Notes under the pieces: model-generated
Databases searched by the model: none
What the model was told of the DNA's origin: nothing
What the model saw: the letters and a program-made list of their open reading frames with translations, nothing else
Made by a program: the position numbers and the translations under genes
Part shown: piece after piece, positions 1-13,200 of the stretch
Layout of the letters: each line of letters begins with the position of its first letter
Numbering within the stretch: position 1 is the first letter of the stretch
NCBI GenBank assembly: GCA_947568835.1
Contig: OX387603.1
Span: 12,424,651-12,488,650 of the forward strand
Direction of reading: 5' to 3'
Length of the DNA stretch: 64,000 bases
Source of the DNA: Protonemura montana
Taxonomy: Eukaryota; Arthropoda; Insecta; Plecoptera; Nemouridae

Positions 1-504
1 GAAAATTCTTTTTTTTTTAGCAAGACCATTCAAAATGATTTCGTCCAATTTGACCCGATGTTTGAAAGATGTGGGCATACAAAGATATATACTTTATTCA
101 CCTCCGTCATTGGCACGCGCACGTAAAACATCTACACATGCATACAAATTGCAAACGATTTCGAAATGGAATTAATGATTTCATTTCCTAGCAAGAATTC
201 TCAGCTGTGCGATGATTGAATCAAGGCAGTGTTTATTTAGCACCAATCTGTCAAGCACTGTTGTTGTTAGTCGAAGTGAGTAACTCTGCATAGTGAGGCG
301 AACGAGCACGTTATGCTAATAAACGGCTAGCTTATCACGGGAAATTAAAAGATAACCACGGTTTCACCTCTGACATAGGTGTGCCATGGTTCGGTGTGAC
401 TTTTCGTAGATAATAAGTTGACTGACAAAGACAGCTATAGCAACGCGCATATAAAAATGCCGTTTTTGAACGTGATCTCATTTGAACGGCAAATAGAGTT
501 TATG

Positions 505-518
505 GTTGCTATAGCAAC
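505..518. promoter_or_regulatory. Perfect palindromic X-box-like (RFX) site
   Basis: GTTGCTATAGCAAC is a 14-bp perfect palindrome matching the RFX/DAF-19 X-box consensus. A partial copy, AGCTATAGCAAC, lies at about 433-444. Whether it acts on the transporter or on a gene outside the window is not known. Confidence 0.35.
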
Positions 519-2011
519 CCGCTAAATAAATTTCGTCCTAGAACGCTAGTTCGTTATAACGGTCAATGGGGTTCATAGTTGTTTTGAATTTTGAATAAAT
601 TTACGCCAACGCCTAACTTTTATATTGCGTGAGAAATTTGATTTCAAAATCAATATCTCTAGCAAATCAACGAGTTATTTTGTTTTTAAATTTTATTCTG
701 ATTTTCGCGTATCGTATCAGCAGTTGAATGAGTTGGTGCCTGCTTACAGTAACCGTACATACCAGATTCGTGATCGTGGCGTATGCAATACGAGTGCTGA
801 TTACCTATAGGCATAGACGAATCCCGTAAAATATCGTGCACATCGAGTATGTTAATTTGGTAAAACAATCTAGAAAAAAAAGCACAGTCTCTATTTCGCT
901 CCGCTTTTTGCCTTACGTCCGGCAACTGTGATTGTTTGGTTTCTGACATGCGTGCGGGAGTTCAATTCAAAACTGTTCCGTGAGATTTCACCCGAATCGG
1001 ACTGGCAGGCCAACAATAATTAGTCTCACTCGGATATGCGACCTTGCTCTTGCTAGAGGTGTTTGCAGTTTGCACTAGTTTATACTTAAAAGTAAACTCG
1101 TTTTCAGAAAATTACTTCAGGGAATGATTGTGATGATAGATTATGTTAGCCATGTGTCATAACTATCAGCCCAGTCATTCGCTGAAGAAACTTTCTGAAG
1201 ATATTCTGAATGAGCTGTGATTTCCAGCATAGAGTTTATAACATTAGCAGTAAAATTAGCATATCGGTGCCTACTGCGTATCTCGTGTGTAGGTAAAGTA
1301 TTGTGAGTACGTGCCATCTTAGCTATGCTTGTGATGTCAACAATAGTTGGCTGCATGCCGACTTTTTAATATAAAATCACACCTACACCAGAAATGACAC
1401 TCCTTTCTGATTCCTTACCTATTCTGTTAGCAATACTTAAATAAATAATTTAAAAACATTCCTCATTCAAAATCCCGTATCTTTGCGACCTGTACATTTT
1501 CAAATTTTTCTCGCGAGGATACTGCACTTAACTCATATCACGGCTCAACTTCAGGGTTTAAATCGAACAAAACAAGTTAAGAATTGTTTTAGTGCACTTA
1601 AGAGACCAAATATATTTTTTCAAAATTTCAGCACAGGCTGTAAGACATGAAACTCGTTTGGATCAAAGATTACGTTAGACTACCAGCTGGTCGTAGCGAC
1701 TTACCTGGTTCTCCTTACGCGACGTTCCTTCCTGTTTCACGTCTACCTCGCGAATGCCTCGCGATGTACTTCAAAGAGAACCGCCCACACAAATCTGCAA
1801 GTAGGGGGGGGGGGGGCTCCCTACTCCCACCTCTGGACTGGTGGTAGCTAATCAGTCGACGTTTAAGTATATCTCATACACTTGATCAATAGCAATTACT
1901 GACCACGTTGTCGTGCCTATCTAATCTTCATTTACACGAAGCGGAAAATGTGGCAAAATGAAGGAAACTCGTACAGAGAAATCCCAACCGTCAAACTAAT
2001 TTAACCCTTGT

Positions 2012-2367
2012 GCCGCACAGTTCTTTTAAGATACCAAAATTTAAGGAACCACTGGGTCAGTTTTTGGATGGGCAACTATTATCCTCATAGCCAGTTCTTT
2101 TCGGGAGAGAGGTTGCAGGGATTAACGTTAGTAAAACTGCATCGCCTTTGTTGTTCGTGTCATACCATCCTTCGGAAGGGACTTTAATCTGGTGGTCTTC
2201 TTGATGCTCATCAACAGGAGTAGGTTACGTGCCGGCACTGGGGTCCCTTTCTAGGGTAATTTAAACTACACCATCCTTAACACCACCCTTTTATTTACCG
2301 ACGCTATTAGACCAGTTCCATGGTTAAAACAGTGTGTCGTTAAACATTGCAAATCAATCAATCAAAG
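2012..2367 (+). repeat. 5S-rRNA-derived SINE (degenerate copy, head to tail on +)
   Basis: Starts with a decayed 5S-like part (CTGGGTCAG, TTGGATGGGCAAC = box C region), then the family body (GGAGTAGG, ACGTGCCGGCA) and ends ACAGTGTGTCGTTAAACATT followed by an AATCAATCAATC tail. It is the only longer copy on the plus strand. Confidence 0.7.
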
Positions 2368-3580
2368 TCAATCGTTTAACTTGAGTGGCATAAACCTAGC
2401 CTTAAATACGTCATGCGTATTGCGTTGCCTTGCAGTGCGAGTTGCAGTGCTACCAGGCGAAATTTGCTGGTCGTCTCGTATCGAGGATCCTGTGTCACAG
2501 GCTAACCTGGTGGCCATTGGAAAAAAAAACGAGATATTTATTATTTAAGGCTTTTGTATCGGGTGCTTACTCAGGTCTATGTCTAGGTTTACTGGACACA
2601 ACTAATCGGCCACACCACTTGTCCGATCGTGACGAAACAAAAACTAGGTGACTCATCACACTTTTGGCAGCAGTTTGACACGGTTAAAGAGCCTATTCAA
2701 GGCGTTTTCCGGTGTTATTCAGAAAAAAATTAGAGTTTCGTAGCAGCTGTGAATCTCAAATTTCTTCAATCTGTTAACACTACAAAACTACACTTTAAAA
2801 ATATACTCGAGCGAACCATTTTTAAAAGCTCCCCTTACTAGTTGTTTCCAGTATCAAAAGGGTTTCTGATGCACATATTTCCTAAATCACTTTTGTGGTT
2901 CTACAATTTGTGGTTCTTCGACAATTTTTTATCACAACTTGAATTAAGTCCGTTATTACTCATCAAGCATAGGCGTTAGCACCGGCGAATCACTTGTAGG
3001 CTAGTAAATTGATTTGTGGTGCTCAACGATGCACTGTACGTTGGGATTCAAACCAGAACACAGCAACTTTAATCAAATTCAAATAACCTGATACAAGAGG
3101 GCAGTGAATTTCAGATAGGGACTGACAGTTTCTCATACTCGTGTTGGACTGTCATTCTTATTTTAAACGGTTCCTACTGGAAAAGCTTGGAAAGTTCTTT
3201 GTGTTAGAAAATGCACGTACCAACGCCTCTGCTCGAAAAAACTGTGGTATGTACGCCACAAACTTTATGCCACTTTTTTCAACACGATTTGAACGTAAAC
3301 ACTTGTCAAACTACTTGCTTGTCACTATTATTCCATTATTTTTGCGATACATTTTAAGCAGTTTAGCTGGATTTCGGAACATAACTTGTACGTTTTTTTT
3401 TTTTTTTTTTTTTTTTTTTGTAGATCTGTGGTGTAAGTTAAATTTGACTTAATATGAAAAGGAACTGAACTTTCGAACTAAACATAACTGACCATCGTTG
3501 AAAATGTGGAGATGTGAATAGTAAGAATTCATTATTGGTCACATTTGTAAACGGTGACAGGTCTATTTTCTTGGTTTCAG

Positions 3581-4214
3581 TCGCTTCATCCTCCGATTAT
3601 CTTCATTCTTGTCTTTGAAGCATGCCAAAGATTCGCCACTTTCGGGATGCTTGGTAAGCGATACTCCGATTTATTCACAACTCGGCAAATCTTTTTTATA
3701 TACTGTTACTTTTCATACCACACGTTGATTCTTTCCTTCCAATCTATCTTTCTCTTGGATTCTTTATGTACATTACATTACATTACATTATTTATGTTAC
3801 ATTAATTTATGAAACCACGAAAAGACAACATTTCTACAAAGTTCCCACACCGATTATAAAGTTAACGAATAATACGACTACCACTATTTTCAAAATGGAA
3901 AACATCTCTGGAACGCACATCAATCAACACAGCACAGCTAGCATAACATCAGCCTAAATAATGCCAACATCGCCTCCACTTGCAGGCCTCCTATACCAGT
4001 ACATCGAACACGAGCTCGTCATTGCCCACAACATGGCGCTTGGTATGTATCACGTGGTCGTATCCATAGGGTACATGAGCGGGGTGGTATGCAATATGCT
4101 GACCGACACTTGCGTGCGAAAGCTCCGTCTGACCCTGGTTTGCTGCCTGATTACGATCGCTGCTGACGTGCTGTTCATATACATCACTACTCTGCCTTGC
4201 AGAGACTATGACGG
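3581..4214 (+). other. Transporter exons for TM1-TM3 (ExxER region)
   Basis: Exon 3581-3653 follows the acceptor ttggtttcag and ends in phase 1; exon 3986-4214 follows cacttgcag. Together they read LHPPIIFILVFEACQRFATF and on into TM2. Compared with animal PepT proteins (VNEFCERFSYYG), the first Glu and the Arg of the ExxER motif are kept but the second Glu is Gln, and the two Tyr are Thr and Phe. The His of YH at the start of TM2 (His57 of human PEPT1) is kept. The following ADSWLGK signature reads TDTCVRK. The alignment is from memory of the family, not from a search. Confidence 0.85.
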
Positions 4215-7200
4215 GTGAGAGAAAATATTTTCTCATTATACCAAATTGTGCCACGAAAATATTTGTTTCTTGAACCTACATTAGCGAATACTCTGATATG
4301 GCTTCTAATTTCTAACTAATCAAACTACGAAACAAACTAAATAAGCCTATTAAAATAAATCTAGCCTTTTTGGGTTTCCACGTTTGGTTATAACAGACTA
4401 AAGCTATGATTGTCACACTTCTGCAAGGCACAATGCTAAAATTATTCGTTAGTACGTTTTTGGAATGTGGGTTATAAATTTGCCTTCAGTATTCGAACGA
4501 ACCTCTTGCCATTGAGCTCTTAAGTGATGAATTGAGAGTTGAGCAAGTTGAGCTGCCTCTGAGTGGTGTCTGTGATTTTCTCTAATAACTTGATGGCAAA
4601 ATAAAGACTTTACAAAACATATATACAAAGACTTGATACTTAGAGACCAAATTGTTTCCCAGGTGCCAGTGGCTGGTGTATCTGGTGCTGTTGATCCACG
4701 CATGTGGTGCAGGAGGTATGAAGGACACAATGCGTACGCTCGGCGCAGACCAGTTCAAGCTGCCTGCGGAGGAAATGCATCTGCGGAATTATTTCCAGGT
4801 ACGCCCCAAGAATCTGTTCTCTTACTACCACGCTATTGACGATGCGATTTTACACCAGATTGTGGTGTTCAAAACAGCTTCGAGTAAGGTAAACCAAAAG
4901 GTTACTCTTTGAATTATCACGCTACAAGCACGGAAAATTGCGCTCATGTATTTAATTTGTGAGCTTGAAAATAGAAACGTTCTTACCATTTCCTTTCGGC
5001 AGATAAAAAGGATAAGATTTGTTGTACAATATTTAAATTTATGTACCCTAATTTAAAACAAATCTCGATCAAAAATGGGTATTGAATGCTCAGTTAATTT
5101 AACTGTGTTCCCAAAGATCCGTGATTAAGCAACAAGTTCGTTTTACCATGCGCTTTGATAACAGTTACACTTCACCTACCACATTTTGGAAGTGGTTTTC
5201 TTGAAACTATTTCTAATGTCAGGGAAATGTCTCTTGTAGATGTTCCACTACGCGCTGACTTTGGGCATGGTGCTGGCTTACCTGATTCCTCCACAACTGC
5301 GTACCCACACATATTGCCACAACTACGACTACTGCTTCACCTTGGCCTTCATTGTGCCGGCCAGCTTCATGCTCGTTGCCTTGGGTAACTTTGGCATTTA
5401 TTAACACTGGTTTTATTTGGTAAAATATGACTCGAAACAATTTGACTACATCGTGGGTAGTGAGAATACTATGTGAAATGACTGACTATTATTTTATTAT
5501 TATGGACAATTACTACCCTCTCAAAAATTGATGCCCAAACGGGGATTTGAACCCCGATCTTCGTTTATCACGGGTGTTGCTCTAACAGCTGCCTGGAACT
5601 GTTATTTTAGAGAAGATTTTAGTGTATTTGATAAAGGAGAATGATATCCAAGGAGCAGTGTTGAGTAGGAACTTAACGGAAGTAACGCGTTCCTTGTAAC
5701 GCGTTCTTTTTCGGGAACTTTCGCGGTAACGCGTTCTTTTTTCTTGGAAGTAACGTAACGGAATAACCGTTCCTTTATACCAAGAACGTAAAACGACATT
5801 TACGTTCCCGTTAAAGTTCCTATTTTCGGCATTCTTGTGGGTATTTGGTATTTCATTTTTTAATCCTTTCGGGTATTTCAAAAAATAGATAAACTTGGCC
5901 ATAAGACATGTCGCATGTCAAAGAAAGTTAACGCTGCATTGTTCTCGACATCCCAAAGACTTGAGTTCCTCTTTCCGTCCATGCGTCATGCATTTTGACA
6001 AAAAAAACCCAAGATCACTGTGCAGGTGTGGAGACTGGAGAAGCGATGAAGTGGGGTTCATCGTAAACAACCAATGAGCAATTAGCATCGTGAGAGAAGA
6101 GACACCCCCATCCCCCGAAGTATCTGCTCATCCCCCTACATTTCAATCTTTGCCTGGCCCGCGTCTCGTTCAGTTTACAGTCATCACTCGTCCTTCGTTT
6201 CAGTCCACGGTTTTCGCTATGGAGCCCTTAAACGTTTTACCATTCGAAAATATTAAGCCTTTTTTTGTTGGAAGAGCAAGACTGCATTGGCTCGAATTTT
6301 CGTGCCAAATGCATTTTGTGTGTTCCGTTTCAAAAGTTTTGGTATAAGTCGAGAATTTTTGAGGAACTGAAATAGGAACTTAGTTCCTTTTGAGGAACTA
6401 TTCAGTTCCTTTTTATTTTTAGGAACTGGAACTGAATTAAGTTCTTTTTTAAAAGGAACTTAATCAAGACTGCCAAGGAGTAGAACCAAAATGATGTGAA
6501 TATGATGAAAACATCGTGAAAATATTTCAATATACTGTGAAAAATACTGTACAAATTTTTCAAATTATTTTTTCCAACTGTCTATCTGGTTGGTGCGGTA
6601 AAAACTACTCAACGAGCAATAATTTAAAAGTAACCTCGTCCGCAATTAATTCGATAACTTTTCTTCCCTCTAGCAGAGCACTTTCAGCATTGTGGTGTCA
6701 TAATTTTCCAGCGAGTCTGCTGATCGGATGGCGCTTTTTGAAGCCGTTGCCGCCGTGGGGATGCTGTATCGCCGGCTTCATCTGGGTGCTCTATGTGAGT
6801 CCTAACTGTACGTGTGCGAACGTGCACAATTTAAAAGTGATAATGCCCATTGGCTTGGTAGACACTGTAACCAACAAACTATGACAAGTTACCCGTAAAA
6901 TTCTCAGGATGTGATTTCTGAATGACACTTTTTGCAGTCTGTCATACATTTGTGGTGCATAAAAACTAATTACCTTGAGAACATTGAACATTGTGACGTC
7001 GTGTAAAAATGGCGTCCATGTACAGTGAGCATGCGCAGACCACTCTATGCCTGGTTGCAGTCAGCCATGCGCAACCGGCACGGGCGCGTGCGCGGTAAGC
7101 GCGACTTCCTAGACAAGGCACGTCGCGACTTCCGTGCGCAGTTTGTGGTTGACGTGCGCGCAACATTGCGCGTGCTGCGCCTGTTCATTCCACTGCCCAT

Positions 7201-10200
7201 CTTCTGGGCGCTTTTCGAGCAAGTGGTAAGTGTCTAACATAGTCTATTTCCTAGTTGCAGACCCTGCAGTTGCAGTCCAATGAGTATAACGTTTTAAGCC
7301 TTGTTACATGTTAAACACGAACCTAACGAAGATCCACATTATAACTACCACTTGAAAGGTTTAAAACTTCCTCTCCGCATCTCGCTTCGTGTTTGTATTA
7401 GTTTTCTCAAATTTTTATGTCAATAAGTTCGCCGAAAATAATACCTTTCATACATATACTCAAGTTACCACAATTACTTAAAAAAAAAACACACAAAATA
7501 TAGTTTAGATTGGAGCTTGGGATTTTCTAAAGATGGAATAGCTGCCAGAAAAATGGAAAAGCGCTGAAAAACGTGGTGGAGGTGTTAACAAAATTATGAG
7601 AGAGAAATTGTTTGTACTTCACCCAGTTCTCACGGTTCGTGGACCAGGCTTCAAAAATGGATGGCACTTTTGACAAATACGGCCTGTACTCGATCGAGCC
7701 AGAGAACATGCAGGTAAGAAACACATCTCGTGTGCAGAACAAGGGCTGACGAACATGAGTATCCATAAGTCATAAGAAGGCTTTGTAACAGCTTTGTAAT
7801 GGCAAGCTTTGTAACAGGGAGCAGACCATCTTTAAGTCTATTACCGCTAACCTTGCTCTTCACTGTAGGTGGTCATTCCCGTGGTGGTGCTTATCATGAT
7901 GCCGCTGGCCGATCATTGGCTTGTCCCTTTGGTCCGCCACCGATGCCACATTTGCGGACCGAAAGCGCGTTTTGCAGCCGGGGGTCTCTTCGTTTGTTTC
8001 GCCATGCTCATCGCTGGCGTCAACGAGATTTTGATCACGGTACACGCCCCGTTGTTGGCCTCATATTTTTCTTCTAGGATGGGTGTCAGTTCTAAACTGG
8101 CAGTAATTCGTCCTGCATTACGACTTGCAGGTAAAGTGACAAGATGTGGTAGTCATTTTTTCCAGCTTTCGCAAACTTTGTTGTCATTGATTTAGCAAAA
8201 TGTACCAGATTTTTTGGATTTAAAATGCCCTTTTGATTTGGGTTTCAATCTTTTTCATTCTTTCATCGTCTACGTTGGGTTGTAAAGGAATTTTTGCATT
8301 GCCCCTGACAATCCTCATACCTTAAAATTTGGCCAAAACGATTTAATAAAAAAAATTGCCGAAAAACCATTTGCCGATGTTTTCAATGCCGGTGCCGAAA
8401 AACAGGCCTGATATGTCGTCCCGAAATAGGTTCTATGAGTATATTCCACGTTGGTTAAAATTTAGTACAACGTAAAGCATAACATACAGGACTCATCCTT
8501 TGCATTGCCCATATTCTGCAGCCAGAATGAAATAAATCACCTTAATCACTTCAACCAAAATTGTAGAACCAAACTAAACCAGCTCCTATTTGGTTACAAA
8601 TTGGTAACCAGTAAATGAATCTTAACGGACCCTTACAGGATAACGACCAGAGCCTGCCAGCAGCCCGGCAGACGATGCTGATCTACATCAATACGCACGA
8701 CTACTGCGACGTAACGTTTCGCTCAAGCATCGTGCAGGCGAAAGACAATATCATCCACGTGCCACGCGACTCGCTCGTCTACCGCGAGGATATCAAAGTG
8801 CGTGTGCCCAGGATATTCAACTACTCACTGGAGTTCCACGAGCCGAGCGATCTATCGGTGCCTCGTCCACGTAAGGCTCAAGACATTCCCACTATAGGGA
8901 TGGCCTGGTAGGCCTGTATTGGGAGTTAAACATGACGCGATAACGGCAGGTGCTTCCCGATTTCTCTTTTCCTTTACCTTTTAGTCGTTGTCCTTTTCAT
9001 TAGTTTTGAAACCTATGGTAACCACATTTAAAAACTAAACATTTTATTTCGGTTGGTGTTGGCGTTAGATTGTACCGATGTGTTTACTCAATAATAGACA
9101 AGGTAGCACTTTCTGGTGTCAAAATTAACTAGGTGATGCCTGGACTCTACCCATGTAACTTTTTTCAGTGACATTTAATGAAATAAAACCGGCAATTTCA
9201 ATCCATTCCCCTGGAAAACAAATAACAGAATCGGGATTCCGTACTGGGCAAGTCTTCAAAAGAAAATTAGTCAGCTTCTTTGCTGTTTCCACTCGACTGA
9301 CTGGGCTATGAATATGGCTATGAATATGATACATTATGAATACATGATACATTATGAATATATGATACATATTTTGATATATGAAATTATACATTATAAA
9401 CCATGGTTTGATTGGCCTCAGGTAACTTGAGGCCTGCTCTGAGGCCAGGTCTGAGCAAGTCTAGACATTTAACTATACCAGGAAACGATCAGCGGAAGCA
9501 GTGATGTAAAAACAGTAGTGATTTTAGCATGTATGTTTACACAAGAGATGAAGAGAGTATTGGGACTGTATACCTTTGGAGTTGAAGTAATAATGGTTTA
9601 ATAAATAAAAATGACTCGTGAGGTGTTTCACGGTACACTGAGACATGCGCCTGAAATCCAGGATTGTCCTGGAAAATCTGGGACGTCCCAGTCACACCCT
9701 ATTCTAGCCAATTTTCTGAGTGTTTATGGGTAAATCTTACAAGATTTTATTGATTTTTATGTATCTGTGGTCAAGTGTCACTGATAATTTGCCATTTCTT
9801 ATTTGCTCGACTGCCAATTTGTCTATATCTCTAAGGAACCTAAAAGCTTTATTAAAGCTTTAAGCTTTATTTATGAGAACAAACAAATCCATTCTCCTAG
9901 ATACACGACACCTAAGAATTCTGCCAATTCCTGACCGTCTTCTTTCTTTGGCACCTGGTTAGCCAACATCCAGGGCGATTACCCCTGCCTAATGAACTAC
10001 ACGGGGACCACCAAGCTTCGACACAGCCAGCTGACTACGCTAGTCTCGTTCTACTCCCTTCATGTTGGAAATGACTCACAGGTCGAGCTCACCCAAAATT
10101 GGCCCACCGACGACGTGCCCTTTTCCGACCCTGGCAAATGCTCCATACAGCTGCCCAAAATCGGGTGAGTCATGCGATGTAACTCGCTTGAAGTCGGTCA

Positions 10201-13200
10201 GATCTGCTCCTTATTCTCAAAAACGTCAGGACATAATGTCCATTGTTGCTAGCATAGTTGTGTTTAGAGGGTAAAATGTACCTCTTGATATTTCACATAA
10301 TTACCTCGAGAGTGGATCGGAGAGGAACAAAATATGCTAGATGAGGTACAAACGCACCTGAGACGGTTTTTTTGGTGGTTCGTTATGAACCTAACCATCC
10401 TTTAATTTGTTATTTGCTTGTCAGTAAGAGAGTTGTTTTATTTGTTACCGGTCTGTTAATTACTTAACGCTCCCTGAAAAAATCCGGCACATAGTGATGC
10501 AGCCTGTTTTCGGAAGAAGGTATGCGTTGCCAACGGTACTTAGATAAAATCATAGGTTAATATAAAACAACTTTTATCTAGTTTAAGACAAAAGTTGCCA
10601 ACAGTTTTAATATTTAGAAGTAGAACCCATGCTTTTACAAGATCTAGAAGTGGGTTGCCAATAATTCCACAGCTTGCAGCAAAGGTGCAAAGGCTTGCAG
10701 CCTGGGATGAGGTTATAAACTCAAAACAGAACATATCGTTGTCCGGCTAAAGACAAACCAATTCTGTGAAATGTCCTACCTTAACATTTCGTTTTTTCCC
10801 CGTGAACGCAGGCTAGTCTACTCTCGCGGCCTGGTGAATAATGTGCAACACAGTTACCGCGTGGAGTTCACCAACGAACGGCGCAACTACTCGTTCCTTC
10901 TTGACCCTACTCGATTCGGTCTGCCATTCGTTGAGATCCTGCCCGGAAGGTAACGTTCTTTGTAGACGCTCACTCTAGAGCAATGACTACGCTAGGCATG
11001 ACAACAAAGTTAGGACAAAAGTGAGTTCGAGATATTCACGTTTTGGAAAAATGCATAATTTGGTTTTCTATTATTAGGAAATAAGGTTATGGTGTTCACA
11101 ATAATAAAGTATCCCGCGCATTGCAAGCTTTTGCAATTTAAATAAGATTTCAACTAACGTTTGTCCAAATATTTAGCGTTTTCCCACTTTTAAGTTGTGG
11201 TGCTCCTCAAATTTCCCGCACAACGTTTCCCAGGTACCGATTGCATCAGGAAAACTATCCGAGGTCGATGGACGCCTTTCGAGAATACTTCCGAGGGGGA
11301 GTCTACGTAGAACAGATCAAGCCAAACGGCGAGTCGACGGTAGGTGGACAAAGTATAACCATCGATAACAGATTCTATAGTAGTTACAACGCAGAATTTT
11401 GCCACTTTGGCATGACCAAAGTCCAATCTGACATGAGACACAAAAGCGTCTTCTGTCATCGGCGTGGTGTTTCACTGCACCTTGTTATCCACATAATCCA
11501 AACTATTTTGTTGTGTTTGTTTTGTTTTTGGTGTTAAATTAATTCCTCTGCGGGTGCACAAAAAGGGCACAGATAAATTTGATGGGTTGGTGTGTAATTG
11601 AAAAAAAAAACCTCCGAAGTCTGTTGAGTTTGGTTGTTTTGTGATAATCAGATATCCGGTTGGGGTTTTGACTGGTTTAGTTTGATGCAAGTGAGGGCGA
11701 CGTGGCTGAAATTCAACGTAATCGAAGAACAGGACACTCGAAGAATCGTTCTGGTTTGTTACAGACGCGTCAACTTATAATGTTTCAGCGCCTTAACGGA
11801 TCAGAGTTGGCGCCACACAATTCGCTCCGCATGGAGTGGCAGTTGATTCAAAACACAATAATGGGCGTCGGTCTGTTCCTGTACCCTGACCTGCTGCTAG
11901 AGTACTCGTACACTCAGGTACATAACACTCGTCAATCATTGCGATCATGGGCGTCCGCAGGATTTTCTCCAGGGGGGTGCAAATGCTTCCAAGGATATCG
12001 ACAAAAGGGCTTCAACTGGAGGGGGACAGGGGGAAGAATCGCACGTTTTAAATATGTTGAGTGAACACTGGCCCCCCTGTGTGCCACCCCCTGTGTGCCC
12101 CCTGTGTGCCACTGTGGACGTCAGCTTTGTAATCATGTCCACTCGGAGACCAGGGTTTTGTCACCAGCGTATGTCTCAGTTTGTCGGTTAGGTACTGATT
12201 CACGAAATGGCCAATATCCAAAACAGCTTGAGGACCTAGATCACATTCAGTTTCAAAGGCTGGTATTGGATTTTCGGAATCCGCCGTCGTCGATGTAGAT
12301 GCACATGCATTTTCAATACTGCGATCGCTGTTGCCATGGCTGTCCAAAAGTTCACACGCGTCATCATTCGCCTGTCTCTATTATTATTTGTGCTGTTTAA
12401 CGACGCACTGTTTTGACATGTGGCCATATGCCACTGGTCTAATGGAGTCGGTGAATGAGTGGATGATGATGACGATGATGATGAACCTAACCTAGCTTAG
12501 AAGGGAGGAGGGGAAACCCGGTGCCGGCACGTAGCCTACTCCTGTCGAAGAGCACCAAGGGGACCACCGGCTTAACGGCCCTTCCGAAGGACGGTACAAC
12601 TCAAACAGCAGGATTCCTCCACAAATCCATGCTGTCGAGAGGTTGATAAGCTAGGCGAATGAAGTTGCTGTGCTAACTTTTATCCCTCCAACCTCTCTCC
12701 CGAACAGAACTGGTCATGTGTATGATGGTCACCCATCCAATACCTGACTCAGCGCAGTGTTGCTTAACTTCGGTTATCTAACGAGAACCGGTGTTTCAAA
12801 CACACCAAACCGTTCGGTGTGACGATTCGAGGAGGGCTCGTAAGCAATTGGACCCGCTGAGTGACTTGATTTGGTCAAGAACACTCACATCTAACAAATG
12901 CTAACATAGTTAAAATTAATCTAATTAAACATCCGCGATTAAAGTACGAGAATTTGCAGTTGTTTAGCATCTGCATGCCTGGAAAACATTTGGTCTGTGA
13001 TAGCAGCCGTGGACGCCATTGCTGTTATCGCCTCAATCCACTTCAAAAACCGGTCAGCTAATGGGGGCCGAGCTTCAGTCGATCGAAAGTACGAGGCGGG
13101 CTCGATCGAGCACGTGTTGTGACGTCACTTGAACAGCGATGCAGTAGGTTTCAGGCGATACTCTTCTGTCGGCTACTCGCCTGGTACGAAGAGACAAATT

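Larger units (their letters stand above)
1..3580. other. 5' flank / first intron(s) of the transporter gene, no exon identified
   Basis: No ORF here looks like family protein. The missing start exon of the transporter must end in phase 0 somewhere in or before this stretch. I see only a SINE (about 2012-2367), short homopolymers (13 G at 1804-1816, a T run near 3396-3419) and a palindromic X-box-like site at 505-518. Confidence 0.6.

Noticed and set aside
1647-1847. 66-codon plus-strand ORF ending in Gly run
   Set aside because: Ends over a poly-G tract, has no POT or other family feature and no fitting donor.
3554-3805. ORF as a start exon of the transporter
   Set aside because: Only the part 3581-3653 between splice sites is coding; the open frame before it has no ATG and a stop just upstream.
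7799-8195. Overlapping plus-strand ORFs around 7800-8195
   Set aside because: Only 7869-8039 in the POT frame is coding; the others are frame shadows.
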